Part shown: in pieces, positions 32,069 through 42,800 of the stretch | Numbering within the stretch: the first letter of the stretch is position 1 | Layout of the letters: each line of letters starts with the position of its first letter | DNA from: Anniella stebbinsi | Lineage: Eukaryota; Chordata; Lepidosauria; Squamata; Anniellidae | Assembly (NCBI GenBank): GCA_029215795.1 | Contig: JARDYH010000001.1 | Coordinates: 352,742,154-352,806,153, forward strand | Direction: 5' to 3' | DNA: 64,000 nucleotides | Made by a program: the position numbers and the translations under genes | The notes under the pieces: generated by a model | Database searches by the model: none | Seen by the model: only the letters and a program-made list of their open reading frames with translations | What the model was told of the DNA's origin: nothing

Positions 32069-33200
32069 GGTTGTTGACTTCAAATTCACTTTGTGCGTTT
32101 TTATATTCATTTTGTATTTCGTGGCTGTTGTTGACACTACCTGTACTATCACATTTTAGTTACCCACAAAGTTAGGATTGCTACCTTTTAACCTGGGAAA
32201 TTATGAATTGTCCGGTTGCGTCTTGTTGCATTTTTCAGCAAAACCTTTCATGCCAGCACTTTTGAGTTTAAGCTGTTTTACAGTAGCTTTGTAGCTCTTG
32301 GATTCAGTTAAGGTGCACATTGCTTTCAGGAAGTAGCAAATGCTGTTTATAAAGTCAATTCACAGTCTGTTGATACCTGAACTCCTGTCAGCTCATAAAC
32401 CATGGTTTGCAACAGTGTGCCAAACTTGGAAATCAAACCACAGTTTGAAATTGGTTTACAAACCAACTATTTACATATAGAGAGATATTTTTTCCCCATC
32501 TGCCAACACTGCATCAAAACGACATGAGGCTGATCAGACATACTGATTGATTCACCATCTGTGATTGGCATGTAAACATACTGTTATCTTCTGGGGTTTT
32601 GTTTCTTATGAAAAATAACTCCCAACCACACAAAAATTATTACTTACTATTCACTAAGAACAAATATATAAACAATCTGAAATGGTGTCAACCTTTTGTG
32701 GAGATCTGTAAGAAATTTTCCTAATTGTATAAATTGTTGCTACAAATTAAACCTGCATACTATTGTTTGATATATACTCCCTAAAACAAAACAAAACCTT
32801 TGCTGCCTCAGTCACATTGACTTCAGTAAAAAAGAAAAGCCTGTGTTAACTGTCAGTTTTTTTAAAAAAAAAATCCTCAGAGCTGCAGAATTTCTCAAGT
32901 AATACAGTCCAGAGGGGGAACTGAAGATAGATGGTCACCTAGACAGACTTGTCAGAGGATGTTTTTCTGCTGCTTGTGTTAAACACAACTTGAGGCAAAG
33001 CAGGTTGTAGAGGCCTTGGCCGAGCAAGGTTACCATTTTTGTCGGAAATTTTTAGGCCTGACATCTGCTGCCTGGCTTTGAGTAAAAACAGGGCCCTGTT
33101 AGTCAAATCAGAGGCCTTTAAAATGATCCCTCAACAAGAATATTAGACTTTGATAAAACAAAGAGGCTAATCATGCAATCCTATATGTGTCTACTCAGAA
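32065..33200. other. unannotated A+T-rich stretch
   Basis: No gene seen. 'cataaaccatggtttgcaac' and 'aaaccacagtttgaaattgg' (about 32393-32450) suggest a decayed foldback MITE, not delimited. Confidence 0.3.
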
Positions 33201-33239
33201 GCAAATTCCATTACATTCAATGGGGCTTACCCCCAAATA

Positions 33240-34141
33240 AGTAGGATTGCAGCAAAGTTGTGGATGACCCCTTCCAGTGGCTTCATGTAGATGTAAAACT
33301 GAAAAGGGGACAAAATAGAGCCCTGAGGGACAGCAGAGGCAATGAGGCTGAGCAATGGTCCCACAGCACCAACATCTAGGAGTGCTCAACCAGGTAAGTT
33401 TTGAACCAATCCAATTCAGTACCTCCAGATCCCCTACTGGTCAAAACCGCCAGAAGGATACCATGATCAATGTACTGAATGCCATAGAGTGGTACAGCAG
33501 AACCAACAGAGGCCAGATCTACACCAAGCAGGATATAGCATTTTGAAAGCAGTTTGGAAACGGTATATGGCATGTGTCATGGGCCCCAGTAGTTGTCAGT
33601 GCACTTCAATACCGCTATAAAGCAGTAGTGTAAATCCTACCAGAGACACACTCCCCATGACTAGTTCTGGGTGTATGTCATCCACAAAGGTGAGGAAGGC
33701 TGCTTCGGTCCCCAAACCTAGCTTGAATCCAAACTGAAAAAAATCCAAATAATCAGCTATATGCAAAAAGGCCTGGAGTTGACTCACCACCACTTGCTCC
33801 AGGACCTTGCCATAAAAGCAATGTGGCTGGTCCTTATCTAGAATGGTGGGATACAATTATGGTTTGTTTGTTCTTCAAAAATGGCCTTACCACTGGTTCC
33901 TATAAAGAAACTGGAACACAACCCTACCTTGAGAAAGCATTTACCACCTCCATCACCCAGCTAGCCAGTTCCTCTCTGGCAGCTTTTACTAAACAGGATG
34001 AGTAGGAATCCGGCAGACAACTGGTCCTCCAAGCAACCTGTCCACATACTCAGGTTGAACATGATGAAACTTATCCATCAAAACTGGATAAGCAGCTGCC
34101 TCAATCATCACCTCAGAACCTGCTCTCAACATGGAATCCAA
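33240..34141 (-). pseudogene. decayed L2-type LINE RT region
   Basis: Minus strand, 5' to 3' from high coordinates. An N-terminal stretch near 33860-34140 resembles the linker before the RT. It is followed by 'GKVLEQVVVSQLQAFL' and 'LGLGTEAAFLTFVDD' (33650-33820), then 'IDHGILLAVL' (33400-33480) and 'LFHLHEATG'-like text near 33260-33300. Multiple stops and shifts. A MITE interrupts it at 33511-33641. About 25-30% of residues differ from the 28264 copy in the readable parts, by rough eye. Confidence 0.82.
33511..33641. mobile_element. Harbinger-like MITE in the L2 pseudogene
   Basis: 131 bp, GGCCAGATCTACACC to 'agtgtaaatcctacc', with AGA on each side (33508-33510, 33642-33644). The interrupted L2 text can be read through when it is removed. 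It shares 'gggccccagtagttgtcagt' and 'taccgctataaagcagtagt' with the element at 52332. Confidence 0.86.
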
Positions 34142-34619
34142 GGCTCTTTTCACACCATAGAGGTGTAGAAGGCCCAGCGCGAGCGAACCCGGAAGTAGCC
34201 ACTTCTGGGTTCAGCGCACTCAAACCACATCATGGGCGCCTGCCATTTTGTGGGGGTTTTTTTGTCAAGGAAGAGCGCTCCAGCGCAAAAGTAAGTTTTT
34301 AAAAAATGCCGTGCACGAACATGCTCCCAGTTCCTCCCCTCTCCTCATGGCCTTGGAGCCATGCAGTGCAGCTCTGTGGCCATTGGTGCTGCTGCGCTTA
34401 CTCGCACGTAAGCGCAGCAGCACCGGGATGGGCAGCCACATCTTCCATGGTCCCGGGAACTTCCCAGGACTGCAGAAAAAAATGGGATTTTTCTGGTTCC
34501 GGGGAACCAGGAAAAATCCCGTGTCCGCCCCCTGCCCCCGGTACTCCCTGTTCGTCATGCAGACTCACAGGGAGAAGCCGGGGTCCATCCCAGGCATTTT
34601 GCCTGGTGTGGAAAGGGCA
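34142..34619. mobile_element. Harbinger-like MITE, GGCCCTTTC family (long)
   Basis: Left 'ggctcttttcacaccataga', right 'cctggtgtggaaagggc'. Internal text matches 12345-12882: 'ccggaagtagccacttctgg', 'gtaagcgcagcagcaccggg' and 'ccaggcattttgcctgg'. Frames of 97-156 codons in it are chance products. No clear 3-bp duplication. Confidence 0.8.
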
Positions 34620-34767
34620 CAACTTAAAACAGATGAGAGAGCTTTTCTCAGCAACCTATTTTGCAAACCTGGCACAGCAGGTTACTGAGAACTGCCCCTC
34701 ATTACTCTGGGGCCCAGACTGCACCAGCCCCTTTCCAACTCGAAACAACCCCTTCCCGATTGACCTT

Positions 34768-34840
34768 GAATCATAGAGTTGGGAGGTATTTTGTAGGTCA
34801 TCTAGTCCAACTCTCTGCTCAATGCAGCCTCTGTGATCCA
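34768..34840 (-). repeat. CR1-type 3' terminus
   Basis: 'gaatcatagagttgggaggt' followed by 'catctagtccaactctctgc' and 'tcaatgcag', the reversed CR1 end. Confidence 0.72.
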
Positions 34841-35207
34841 GGTTACTGGTATTCTTCAGTGGCCAAAAAGGGCCTCCATGGTCAACAAAATGGGCTAAAA
34901 GGCACTCGCCACCTGGTTCCTTTTGGCAAACTGCAATCATTGAAAAGGCAGCATGTTCCGTTGGCACATTAGCAACCCTGACAAGTGCCACAGAACTGTT
35001 TTCTACATGCCAGAACTAGAGGTCACAAAACCTGAGAAAAGAAGGGTGGGAGAATCCCAAGAAGTTATACTGCAGGATTCAGTTCAACTGTAAACAAAAA
35101 TAAATGTATTCTAGCAGCTTCTCTTTCCTACCGTATTAAGGAGATACAGACCCTAGAGGTCTTTGTGTCTGTAACCCTTTCTCCTAAGGTACAAGCACTG
35201 TGTGCAT

Positions 35208-35208
<1 letters not shown>

Positions 35209-35238
<30 letters not shown>

Positions 35239-35300
35239 TTCTTCTCTTTCTCTTTCTCTCTCTTCTCTCTCTCTCTCTCTCTCTTTCTTCTTTCTTCCAG
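35209..35300. repeat. (CT)n/(CTTT)n pyrimidine tract
   Basis: About 90 bp of almost pure pyrimidine. It gives a spurious serine/leucine-rich frame. Confidence 0.92.
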
Positions 35301-35902
35301 CCTACCTACCAACCATAGGGGGGAAATGCAGAAACTCATTATCACGGTTCAGCTTTAGAGATTTACATTAGAAACAGGGAGCCTTATTTCAGCACCGTGT
35401 ATACGGTGAGCAATATGTTAAGAGTAGAACGGAATTTATTCCCCAGATAAGTCATTTATTTCTCTCCTCAAAGGGGGAAAAAATCCAATATCCTCAGATC
35501 AGATGCATATTGAAGCTCGGGGGAAGGGGAATAAAACCCCAGACTTAGGTTGGATTAACGTGTTCAAATTGGACACTTGCCATCTGTTTGCTCCATGGTG
35601 CTTGGTTTGTACATAGTGCTAAGAGTGTGCAATCTTGGAGTCTGGGTGGGGGGTTTTTTCCCGGCGTGTTGTCTCGGAATTATTTACCTAGCAAATTATT
35701 AATGAGCAACTTGTGTTAGTTGTCATGTCAAAGTTTTTATTGTCTTGTCGTTTAAGGCTTTTGTCAATGATGACTTCTTGGAGATAAGAAATAAAAAAGC
35801 CAAAGTACATGTTACATATAGACTTGTGTAATGGTATCTCAATTGCTCTTTTTAAAAGGAAAAGCTACTTTAGGAAGGGCTGTCTGGGATCAGAGAAGAC
35901 AC
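35301..35902. other. unannotated stretch; candidate conserved element
   Basis: 35540-35790 is repeat-free text with 'attatttacctagcaaatta', 'ttaatgag' and 'cttttgtcaatgatgac'. It has the base texture of a vertebrate conserved non-coding element, but that cannot be shown from one genome. Confidence 0.3.
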
Positions 35903-35905
35903 AGT

Positions 35906-36131
35906 GGCTCAATTCGGACGACACGATAGTCAATGGTGGGGTAATAATCAACTTTACAGTTGTTCATCTAGGGGGTACTCCCCACACAACATGATAATAA
36001 ATACTCAACTGTGGTGTGGATTAGGATCAGCGCTGAGTTGACTATGGCAGCATTTGGACGACACAATAGTCAATACAACTGACAATTGTTTCCCCCACCC
36101 CAGTTGTTTATTGTGTTGTCCGAATTGAGCC
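35906..36131. mobile_element. Harbinger-like MITE, GGCTGAATT family
   Basis: GGCTCAATTCGGACGACAC to 'gttgtccgaattgagcc', AGT duplicated (35903-35905, 36132-36134). An internal second copy of the subterminal motif ('ggacgacacaatagtcaa', near 36056) makes it partly self-repeating. Confidence 0.88.
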
Positions 36132-36134
36132 AGT

Positions 36135-36905
36135 GTGTAACCCTTCCTACACCCATCATTTCTTCAAATCCCCCCCAAATGCCTGGGGTGCTTCTCCATC
36201 CTAAATTAGAGATGGGGGGAGGATACTTCAGTGCCTATTTTAATGCAAACTTATCTAGCTTTGCACTTTTGAAACAATATGCATGTTTCAAAATTCGCAG
36301 TGGAGTTCACCAACCAAGAAATGGAGACAAAGGTGTGTGTATTAGGAGAAAGTGTACAGAAAATACGTATATTCATGAAAATGCCATTAAAAATGTGCCG
36401 CACTAGGAAAATTGCTTGCAAAAATGTTTATATAAAATATATGTATATAAAATATTTATATTAGGCAAATTAGGCAAAATTGCATTCAAAAATGCAAGTA
36501 TTGGGAGAAATCCACACAAAACTCCATACACATTTTCATACAAACTTTAAAATAACATTATCAAAGTTCAGGATGAACCAAATGTAAATTTGGGAGGGGG
36601 AAATCCCAAAGTTTGGAACAAAGCAAACACACAACTGGAAAAATGTGACAAAACAAAAGTGACAAATTTGTCCATCACAAAATTCACATGCAACCACTCC
36701 CTGCCCTCTGCAAGGATCCAAATGTGTATTTAAAGATATCCAAACATGATATCCAATTATCTCCCGTGATGACATCTGGGGGCATTTGGAGGGCCAATCT
36801 AAAAGAGAGCAGGAAGTTACACTAATACATATTCTAATATCTGAATGACAACTGTAGGTAAGGGATAGGAGAACAGCTATTTTGCCTACTGTTGAAATTT
36901 GGAGG
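36135..36905. other. unannotated A+T-rich stretch
   Basis: Rich in 'aaaatgc/gcattt' words (36240-36550) that suggest a decayed transposon interior. No boundaries found. Confidence 0.3.
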
Positions 36906-36908
36906 AGG

Positions 36909-37045
36909 AACATAAGAACATAAGAACAGCCATGCTGGATCAGACCAAAAGACTACCAAGTCCAGCATTCTGTTCACACAATGGACAAACAGCTGCCCAC
37001 TGGAAATCCATAAGCAGGATAGGAGTGCAACAACTTAGGATGAAA
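36909..37045 (-). repeat. CR1 LINE 3' fragment
   Basis: 'acataagaacataagaacag', 'ccatgctggatcagaccaaa' and 'gtccagcattctgttcacac'. Confidence 0.82.
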
Positions 37046-37552
37046 GTGCTCCTCTTTCACTCAATTGTGCTGTAATTTATTATAATAACTTACACAGGAC
37101 CATTTCCAACATTACATTTTTCAAAACAATATTGACTCCCATACTGTAACCCAGGAGCAGCTTTCCCTTCTCCAGTCCTCTCAGCATCCAGCATTCTCAT
37201 ATGGAGTAGCCTGTGCTCAGGGGGTAGGGTGGTCTGGACAGGTTTTAGAGGGACTTGTGGGCAAGACACTCTCCGTGGGGCCCCTCTCTCCATGAGTCTG
37301 CCTTCTCACTGCCATTGTCACCTCCTGCTGATACTCCTCTTCCTAGGGTGACCAGATTTTGGAACCCAAAATCCCGGTCCCCCCTCCGCCAACAACCCCC
37401 CCACCAAGCCAACCCCCAAAACAACTCCCCCAGGCCACCCCCCCACCCAAAACAACCCCCCCACCAAGCCACCGACCCCCAAAAAACATCAGCCCGGACC
37501 TACCAGGGCGGGTTCTCTTCTGCTGCCGCCGCCGCCGCCGCACCGCCACCAC

Positions 37553-37700
37553 CGCCGCCAGGTTCCCCACTGGCTCGTAAGGCCAGCAGCCGCGCGGAAA
37601 AGGCAGGGGAGGTCCGGATCCGGAAGTGACGTAATCGGCCCTCCCCCGCCTCTTCCGCGCGGCCGCTGGCCTTACGAGCCAGCGGGGGACCTGGCGGCGG
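37553..37700. repeat. GC palindrome with ETS/CRE-type core
   Basis: Arms of about 59 bp containing 'actggctcgtaaggccagc' and its inverse flank a ~30-bp middle. The middle holds CCGGAAGTGACGTAA (37620-37634), a sequence that fits adjoining ETS and CRE/ATF sites. Binding is inference. Confidence 0.8.
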
Positions 37701-37854
37701 CGGCAGCGCAGCGGCGGCCCTGGCGGCGGCGGCGCAGTGGCAGCCCTGGCAGCGGCGGTGGCGCGGCGGCCCCGGCAGCAGCGGCGGCGCGGCGGCAGAC
37801 CTGGCCGCCCCAGCAGGTAAGTGCCCCACGCCCCGCGCCTCACACTCCTTACCC

Positions 37855-38004
37855 GCTTCCCTCCGGTGCTCGAATTTACTGAGAAACAGGCTTCACGGCC
37901 TGTCTCTCAGTATCACGCCAGGTGATGACGTCATCACCCGGCGCGCTACTGAGGGACAGGCCGCGAAGCCTGTTTCTCAGTAGATTCGAGCACCGGAGGG
38001 AAGC
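37855..38004. repeat. 150-bp palindrome with TGACGTCA at its axis
   Basis: Arms run from 'gcttccctccggtgctcga' inward. The centre is GGTGATGACGTCATCACC (37921-37938), which carries a perfect CRE octamer at 37926-37933. Homologous to 14522-14704, where the centre has decayed to 'ggtggtcatcacc'. Confidence 0.88.
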
Positions 38005-38461
38005 GGACGCCCCTGCGGGCAAGGAGCGTGAGGCGCAAGGGAGGGCACTTACCTGCTGGGGCGGCCGCTTCCCGGGCTCCCCCGCCGCCACCGTCGCCGG
38101 GTCTACCGCTGCTCCTTGCTTGCTGCCACCACCACATGACCCCCCGCCACCCCAGTTTGCCCCCCCGCCCCCCGGTTGGGCCGGTTCGCCCCTGGATTCC
38201 CGGTTAGGACCGGGAAACCCTGAGCCATCTGGACAAGCTACCTCTTCCTCTTTCTCATCATTGCTACCACTTTCTTGCTTGACAGGCAGAGAGTCACGGA
38301 ACAAGTAGGCCGTGGTATCTACTGCTCCTCCTCACCAACATTACCGCTGTCTGGGCCAGAACGAGAGGCAGGTAAACAAGCAGATTGCAGTGATAAAGAG
38401 GAGGAGCGAGTCCAGGGAGCTCCTGTCAGTGGGCCCCTGCTGGAATGTCTACCCTTGACAC

Positions 38462-38781
38462 TAGGGTGACCAGATAAAATCCAGATCAGGGCTCATGTAA
38501 CTTTAATAGTTGTAGAGAAAAGGGAATTTCAGCCAGTGTCATTTGTATGCAATTAGTTCCTGGTGAAATTCCTTCTTCATCACAACAGCTAAAGTTGCAG
38601 GGGCCCTGCCTTCTTTTGTATGTGGTCACTCTAGTATAGTGGCTGCAACTTTAACTGTTGTGATGAAGAGGGAATTTCACCAGGAACTAATTGCATACAA
38701 ATGACACTGGCTGAAATTCCCTTTTCTCTACAACTGTTAAAGTTACATGAGCCCTGACCTGGATTTTATCTGGTCACCCTA
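38462..38781. mobile_element. palindromic hAT-like MITE, copy E
   Basis: TAGGGTGACCAGATAAAATCC to its inverse, 320 bp, with exact 8-bp duplications CTTGACAC (38454-38461, 38782-38789). The termini read CCAGATAAAATCC instead of CCATATGAAAAGG, but the interior matches copies A and C closely. Confidence 0.92.
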
Positions 38782-38850
38782 CTTGACACCAGCCCTGGGT
38801 CTGGAGAGGAGAAGGCTGCTGCATAACAGTATGTGAGGCCTCTCACATTC

Positions 38851-39902
38851 AGTTAGTGAGTCTGCAATTTCACTTTAAAGTGAAAAGTCTTCGCAACACC
38901 TACATTATCAAGAACAGCTATGCCTGTTGTGCAGAAAAGAAATGTATGGGACTACTCTACGCATCATTAGAAATGTATAGGGCTACCCTTCATATGTAGA
39001 AGGAAAATAGTTGTGCCCTTCATTTTTAAAAGTGGGTTTTGAAAACCCAACAGGAGAAGCATCCTGGTATCAAAACTGAAGTAGGGCATCTAAAAGTTAT
39101 TTCTCCTTGCATACAATGGCGTTTTATCCAGAATAAAATGGATGAGGTTTATTTGGTTTCTGATTTGTAAATAGGGGGGGGGGGGGGAGTGACATACCCA
39201 TTTTGCTGAGAGATTTCATCACTAGCCATTAAAAATGCAGCATACAAATTCTCACATTCAAAATAGCTCTCCATCACAGAACATAAAAGCTTCATTGGAA
39301 CGTGCACATTTTTGAAAAAGGACTTTTCCGCAGATGCCATAGATTGAGTTCAGATGATGAGCAATGCACTTTTTAATTAGATATACATTTTGTATACCAT
39401 TGTTCATTCTTTTTTCTCTAAGTAATTCTGGATGCTTTAAGCTGACCAGTGGTTTCTCATGGTAGTAGTCCTGCTGTGTTGGAATTAACCATCTGATGAA
39501 AGGAAAGGGAAAGAGGAAAGGGGGGAGGGAGTTAATTGGTTGGCACTAGCAACATACTACGTCTGCCAATGATGTCATAGTTACTATGCAATAGGACCTT
39601 TAACCTTCCCACCCACCAGTGATTCATCTGGGATTGTTGATTCCTCACTTCTATAGCATCAGGGTAATGACAATCCCAGCTGCAATCCCAGAGGCTAAAG
39701 CCTCTTCCTCTGCTCTAGTGTCATCTATTGGGATAATTCCCCCCAGTGCTGTTCATACAGCTTCTTTTCCCTGATCAGCAGGGGTGAAAGTGGGTGGAGC
39801 TTCCTGGAACTCACAGGTGATATAGGGCTGCATCCAAGTTGCCCACCGTAGTTGCTGCAATAGTTGCTTCTGGCCTTTTGGCAATAGTGTGGGACTTCCA
39901 AA
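38851..39902. other. unannotated stretch
   Basis: About 1 kb with no recognised gene or repeat; a poly-G run lies at 39174-39187. Confidence 0.35.
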
Positions 39903-39905
39903 CAT

Positions 39906-40251
39906 GGACCCCCTCTAGAAGGATTCGCTTTGGCGCCTGGCTGCCCGATTATGCGCATATTTGCGGAAGCGCATTTACTCCTAATACCTCTGTACGAGAG
40001 GCGGCGAAGCGCATTACGGGATGACCGAAATGCGCTTTAAACTTGTTGACATGCGGAGAATCGCATGTTTACACGGCGGTAAGGCACTTTAACTGCCGCC
40101 GCAAATTAAAACTTGCGGTTTAACGTGCATTCGATAATGCGCATAATTGGAAGTTTAAAGCGCCTCAGCCTCCAATTTGCGCTCCTCTCTTGTAGAGGTA
40201 AAAAATTTAATCAGCCTTGAAAGAGCTTTAAACCTCTCTTGTAGAGGCAGC
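39906..40251. mobile_element. CpG-rich Harbinger-like MITE, second copy
   Basis: Inverted relative of 25623-25977. It starts 'ggaccccctctagaaggatt' and ends 'cttgtagaggcagc', with CAT on each side (39903-39905, 40252-40254). Shared words are 'cgctttggcgcctggctgcc' and 'cgattatgcgcat'. It adds a 'ggcggtaaggcac...tgccgccgc' inner hairpin. Confidence 0.84.
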
Positions 40252-40254
40252 CAT

Positions 40255-40910
40255 GGACTGGAAAACATGAGGGCTAAGTCAATCTTGCTGAATTTGACCA
40301 GACATCCTTTTCATGTGCATCCTTGCTAGAACAGAAAAGTTTCCCATGTTGGAAATAACAAAACAAGGAAGCAGAATGTAATACACAAATCGAAACCCAA
40401 GGCATTGTCTAAACTGAGCAGTATCACAACATCTCTGATTGTAAACTAGTCATGACCTTTCAAGATCTTTGAAAAAGAAGCTATTGTTGGATAATTTGAT
40501 ACATCTTCAGCACCCTATTTTGAGATCTAAAACAACATTTAGCATGTTTTCAAATTTCAGAGGACAGAATTTAACCTTGAAATTTGACATTCAAATTTCA
40601 AAATTGAAAATCTGACATTACAATTCAAAATTTGACTCATCAGAAAACTTACTCAATTCTGAGGCTCACCATCTGTCATAGCCTGCCAAATGTTTACATG
40701 CTTCATGTCAAGTATGGTCAAGTTCTGACTGCATGCCAGCTGTCAGATGCTGTTGAAGGTTGGCGGCTATGGCAAAATCCTTGGATGTCAAATTCTGCTG
40801 TTGTATATTTGTGCTTCCAGGAAATGTTTGGAAAGTATTCAGAATAAAACATCACAGGAAAAAAAATCTTTCTTAAGTGGTATGCAAAAATGTGAGTGGC
40901 CTTGTGACCT
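40255..40910. other. unannotated A+T-rich stretch
   Basis: Contains several 'aaatttga/tcaaattt' repeats near 40555-40640 that form small hairpins. No gene seen. Confidence 0.3.
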
Positions 40911-41270
40911 ATTGACTTATTTATATTTTTATTCGATTTGTACCCCATATTTCTACCATGAAAATAGCACTCAAGGCAGCTTACAAGCATAGGAACTATA
41001 AAATAATGAAAATTTCATTATAGCATGAATAAAACAAATTCATTAAACACTATTAAAAACATAACAATAACAGAATCAAAATAGCACCTGAACCAATAGA
41101 CCAGTTTACACAGCAAAGGCCTACTTGAACAAATCATTATATGGATCAAAATTATATTTCAAAAGTTCTTACATGAAGTTACTTAAAAAACAGAGTTTTT
41201 ACCCCTGAGGTTTTCAAGACCCCCCACAATGTTCAGCTAGTACAGTAAAGGCTATCAAGCTCTTTTGCTA
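40911..41270 (-). repeat. decayed LINE 3' end
   Basis: 'ttatttatatttttattcga', 'tttgtaccccatatttc' and 'actcaaggcagcttacaagc' form a reversed LINE tail. It is followed by A-rich UTR and traces of coding text ('aaggcctacttgaacaaat'). Confidence 0.55.
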
Positions 41271-41276
41271 CCTTAA

Positions 41277-41460
41277 GGCCGTTTCTAGACCAGGCTGTTT
41301 GCCTGGGATGGCCCCCCACTGGTCCCTGTGCGCTGATGGTGTGTATTAGGTACTTCTGGAATCGCTCCCCCTCCCTCCCTGTGCGCCGATGATGTGTATT
41401 AGGTACTTCCGGGATCACCCTCCCGCCCGCCCTCTACACCCCTATGGTGTAGAAAGGGCC
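41277..41460. mobile_element. Harbinger-like MITE with inner duplication
   Basis: 184 bp, GGCCGTTTCTAGACC to GGTGTAGAAAGGGCC, TAA duplicated (41274-41276, 41461-41463). A segment of about 65 bp around 'gatggtgtgtattaggtact' is present twice in tandem (about 41325-41390 and 41380-41425, second copy truncated). Confidence 0.88.
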
Positions 41461-41463
41461 TAA

Positions 41464-42245
41464 AACAGGCATTTAACATAGTTTTAAATGGAGTTATTTC
41501 ATTTTTAATTAGACATCCCTTCTGTAACATTTTCACCATAAATGTACTCATAGTGTAGTTACTGTACCTTAAAAATCCTTCCATGCTATATATCAGTGCC
41601 GCTAATTTATTTTCATGCAAACAGCGAAGTCAGATTTAATCAAATGTCTTAGTAGCATTCGTAATGACATCATTTCCCTAAGGGACGGTCAGGGAAATGA
41701 CCTTCCATTTTACGAAAGAAGAGGATTAATTTTTATTGTCTGCCCAAGTTAATGTGTGTTTAGACATAAAGGGCCCATCAATATGACAGAGCGTGTAGTG
41801 ATTTTATTCACAGTAGTTTCTGAAAGGACATTTCTCCCTAATCCATTTTTATAAATCACTTTAAAAGCCTTACTGATCTTTAATTGGGAGCGACACCTAA
41901 TCTCCTAGTTTGGGGACTCCCTAGTTAGGGCTGGCCCAGTTAGCTCAGATTTCAAATCTCAGGGGTGCTGTTTCAGCCTCATTCCCTGCAGACACATACT
42001 ACATAGTTTAGATATTGTAGGGCTTCCACCATATGGTCAGTGCATGGCTTTTCATGCAGAGCAGGATCTGGGAGAAGACTGCCCACTGACTTCTTGTAGT
42101 GCTATGCTATTGATGTATGTACTGTTGAGATTTGCTTTCTTTAGTTGTGCTGATGTTAATTTGGGGTTATTATGTTTTAGGATTGTTTTATGAAGATTAT
42201 TGTTAACTCCTGTTAACCACCCTGGATATCCTTTGTGTTAGAAAA
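41464..42245. other. unannotated stretch; candidate conserved element
   Basis: 41640-41910 is clean, repeat-free and A+T-rich, with words such as 'aggattaatttttattg' and 'gatctttaattggg'. This is a candidate non-coding regulatory sequence only by texture. Confidence 0.3.
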
Positions 42246-42800
42246 GTGAGATGAACCTGCCTTATACCGAGTCAGATCATCAGCCCTTCTTGATCAGTAT
42301 TACACTGATGCTCCAGGATTTCAGACAGATGTCTTTCTCAGCCATACCTGGAAAGGCCAGGAACTAGGGCTGTGCACGGACCTCCTGCTTCGCTTCGGAG
42401 GCTGATTCAGAGGCCTGGGTCGACCTATTTTGGATCCAGATCTGAAGCGAGATCCACACACCTGAAGCGGGTTGGCAGTTGTGGGCTCCTGGGCACCCAC
42501 CAAGCAGGTGCTCAGTGGGTGCCTGGAAGTCCATTGGACTCCCCCCCCGCTCACCCCCATAAACACAGCCACTGCCCCGCCCACCTGCAGATCTTACCTG
42601 ACCCATCCAACAGCCACCTTTCCTCGATGAGAGCTGCCATTTTAAAGGAAGATGGGGGCTCTGTCATTTCCTAGATCTAAAACTGCAAACTATGATAGCC
42701 ATAGGGTCATTATCGGAAATGATGCAGTGCGCAGCCTTACCAGGGACTGAACATAAAACTATTTGCATGTAAAGCATACACTCTACCACTGAGAGTTTAT
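42246..42800 (-). repeat. tRNA-derived SINE split by a hAT element
   Basis: Body 'gaacctgccttataccgagt' at 42251-42270 to 'ccaggaac' at 42364. The head resumes at 42740 ('ccagggactgaacataa') and ends 'agcatacactctaccactga'. The hAT at 42365-42739 sits in the B-box side. Confidence 0.82.
42365..42739. mobile_element. hAT-like element TAGGGCTGTGCACGGA
   Basis: 375 bp. The right end, 'cagtgcgcagcctta', is the diverged inverse of the left. Flanks are CCAGGAAC (42357-42364) and CCAGGGAC (42740-42747), 8 bp with one mismatch. The left terminus resembles that of the 14218 element. Confidence 0.82.

Larger units (their letters stand above)
37344..38240. mobile_element. CpG-rich hAT-like element with two palindromes
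   Basis: This 897-bp element starts TAGGGTGACCAGATTTTGG and ends with the decayed inverse 'gagccatctggacaagcta'. It is flanked by exact CCTCTTCC duplications (37336-37343, 38241-38248). The interior is extremely GC-rich: C-rich left shoulder, (CCG)n runs, a palindrome with ETS/CRE-type loop (37553-37700), and the module palindrome (37855-38004). Frames of 109-166 codons (Arg/Ala/Pro-rich) are by-products. No transposase. Confidence 0.87.
37195..38850 (-). repeat. unclassified repeat, host of two hAT elements
   Basis: Pieces 37195-37343, 38241-38461 and 38782-38850 together match, in reverse orientation, the block at 51470-51790. Shared words include 'cattctggcccagacaat' type text, 'ggaggagcag' and 'agcaggggcccac'. 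The class is unknown. Its acid-rich reading (E/D/S) might come from an LTR or gag-like region, but I cannot show it. Confidence 0.6.

Noticed and set aside
33823..34005. 60-codon frame as a separate gene
   Set aside because: It lies opposite the decayed L2 pseudogene and is a shadow frame.
37343..37843. 166-codon Arg/Pro/Ala-rich frame and its mirror frames
   Set aside because: They lie in a GC-rich palindromic hAT element where stops are rare in all frames.
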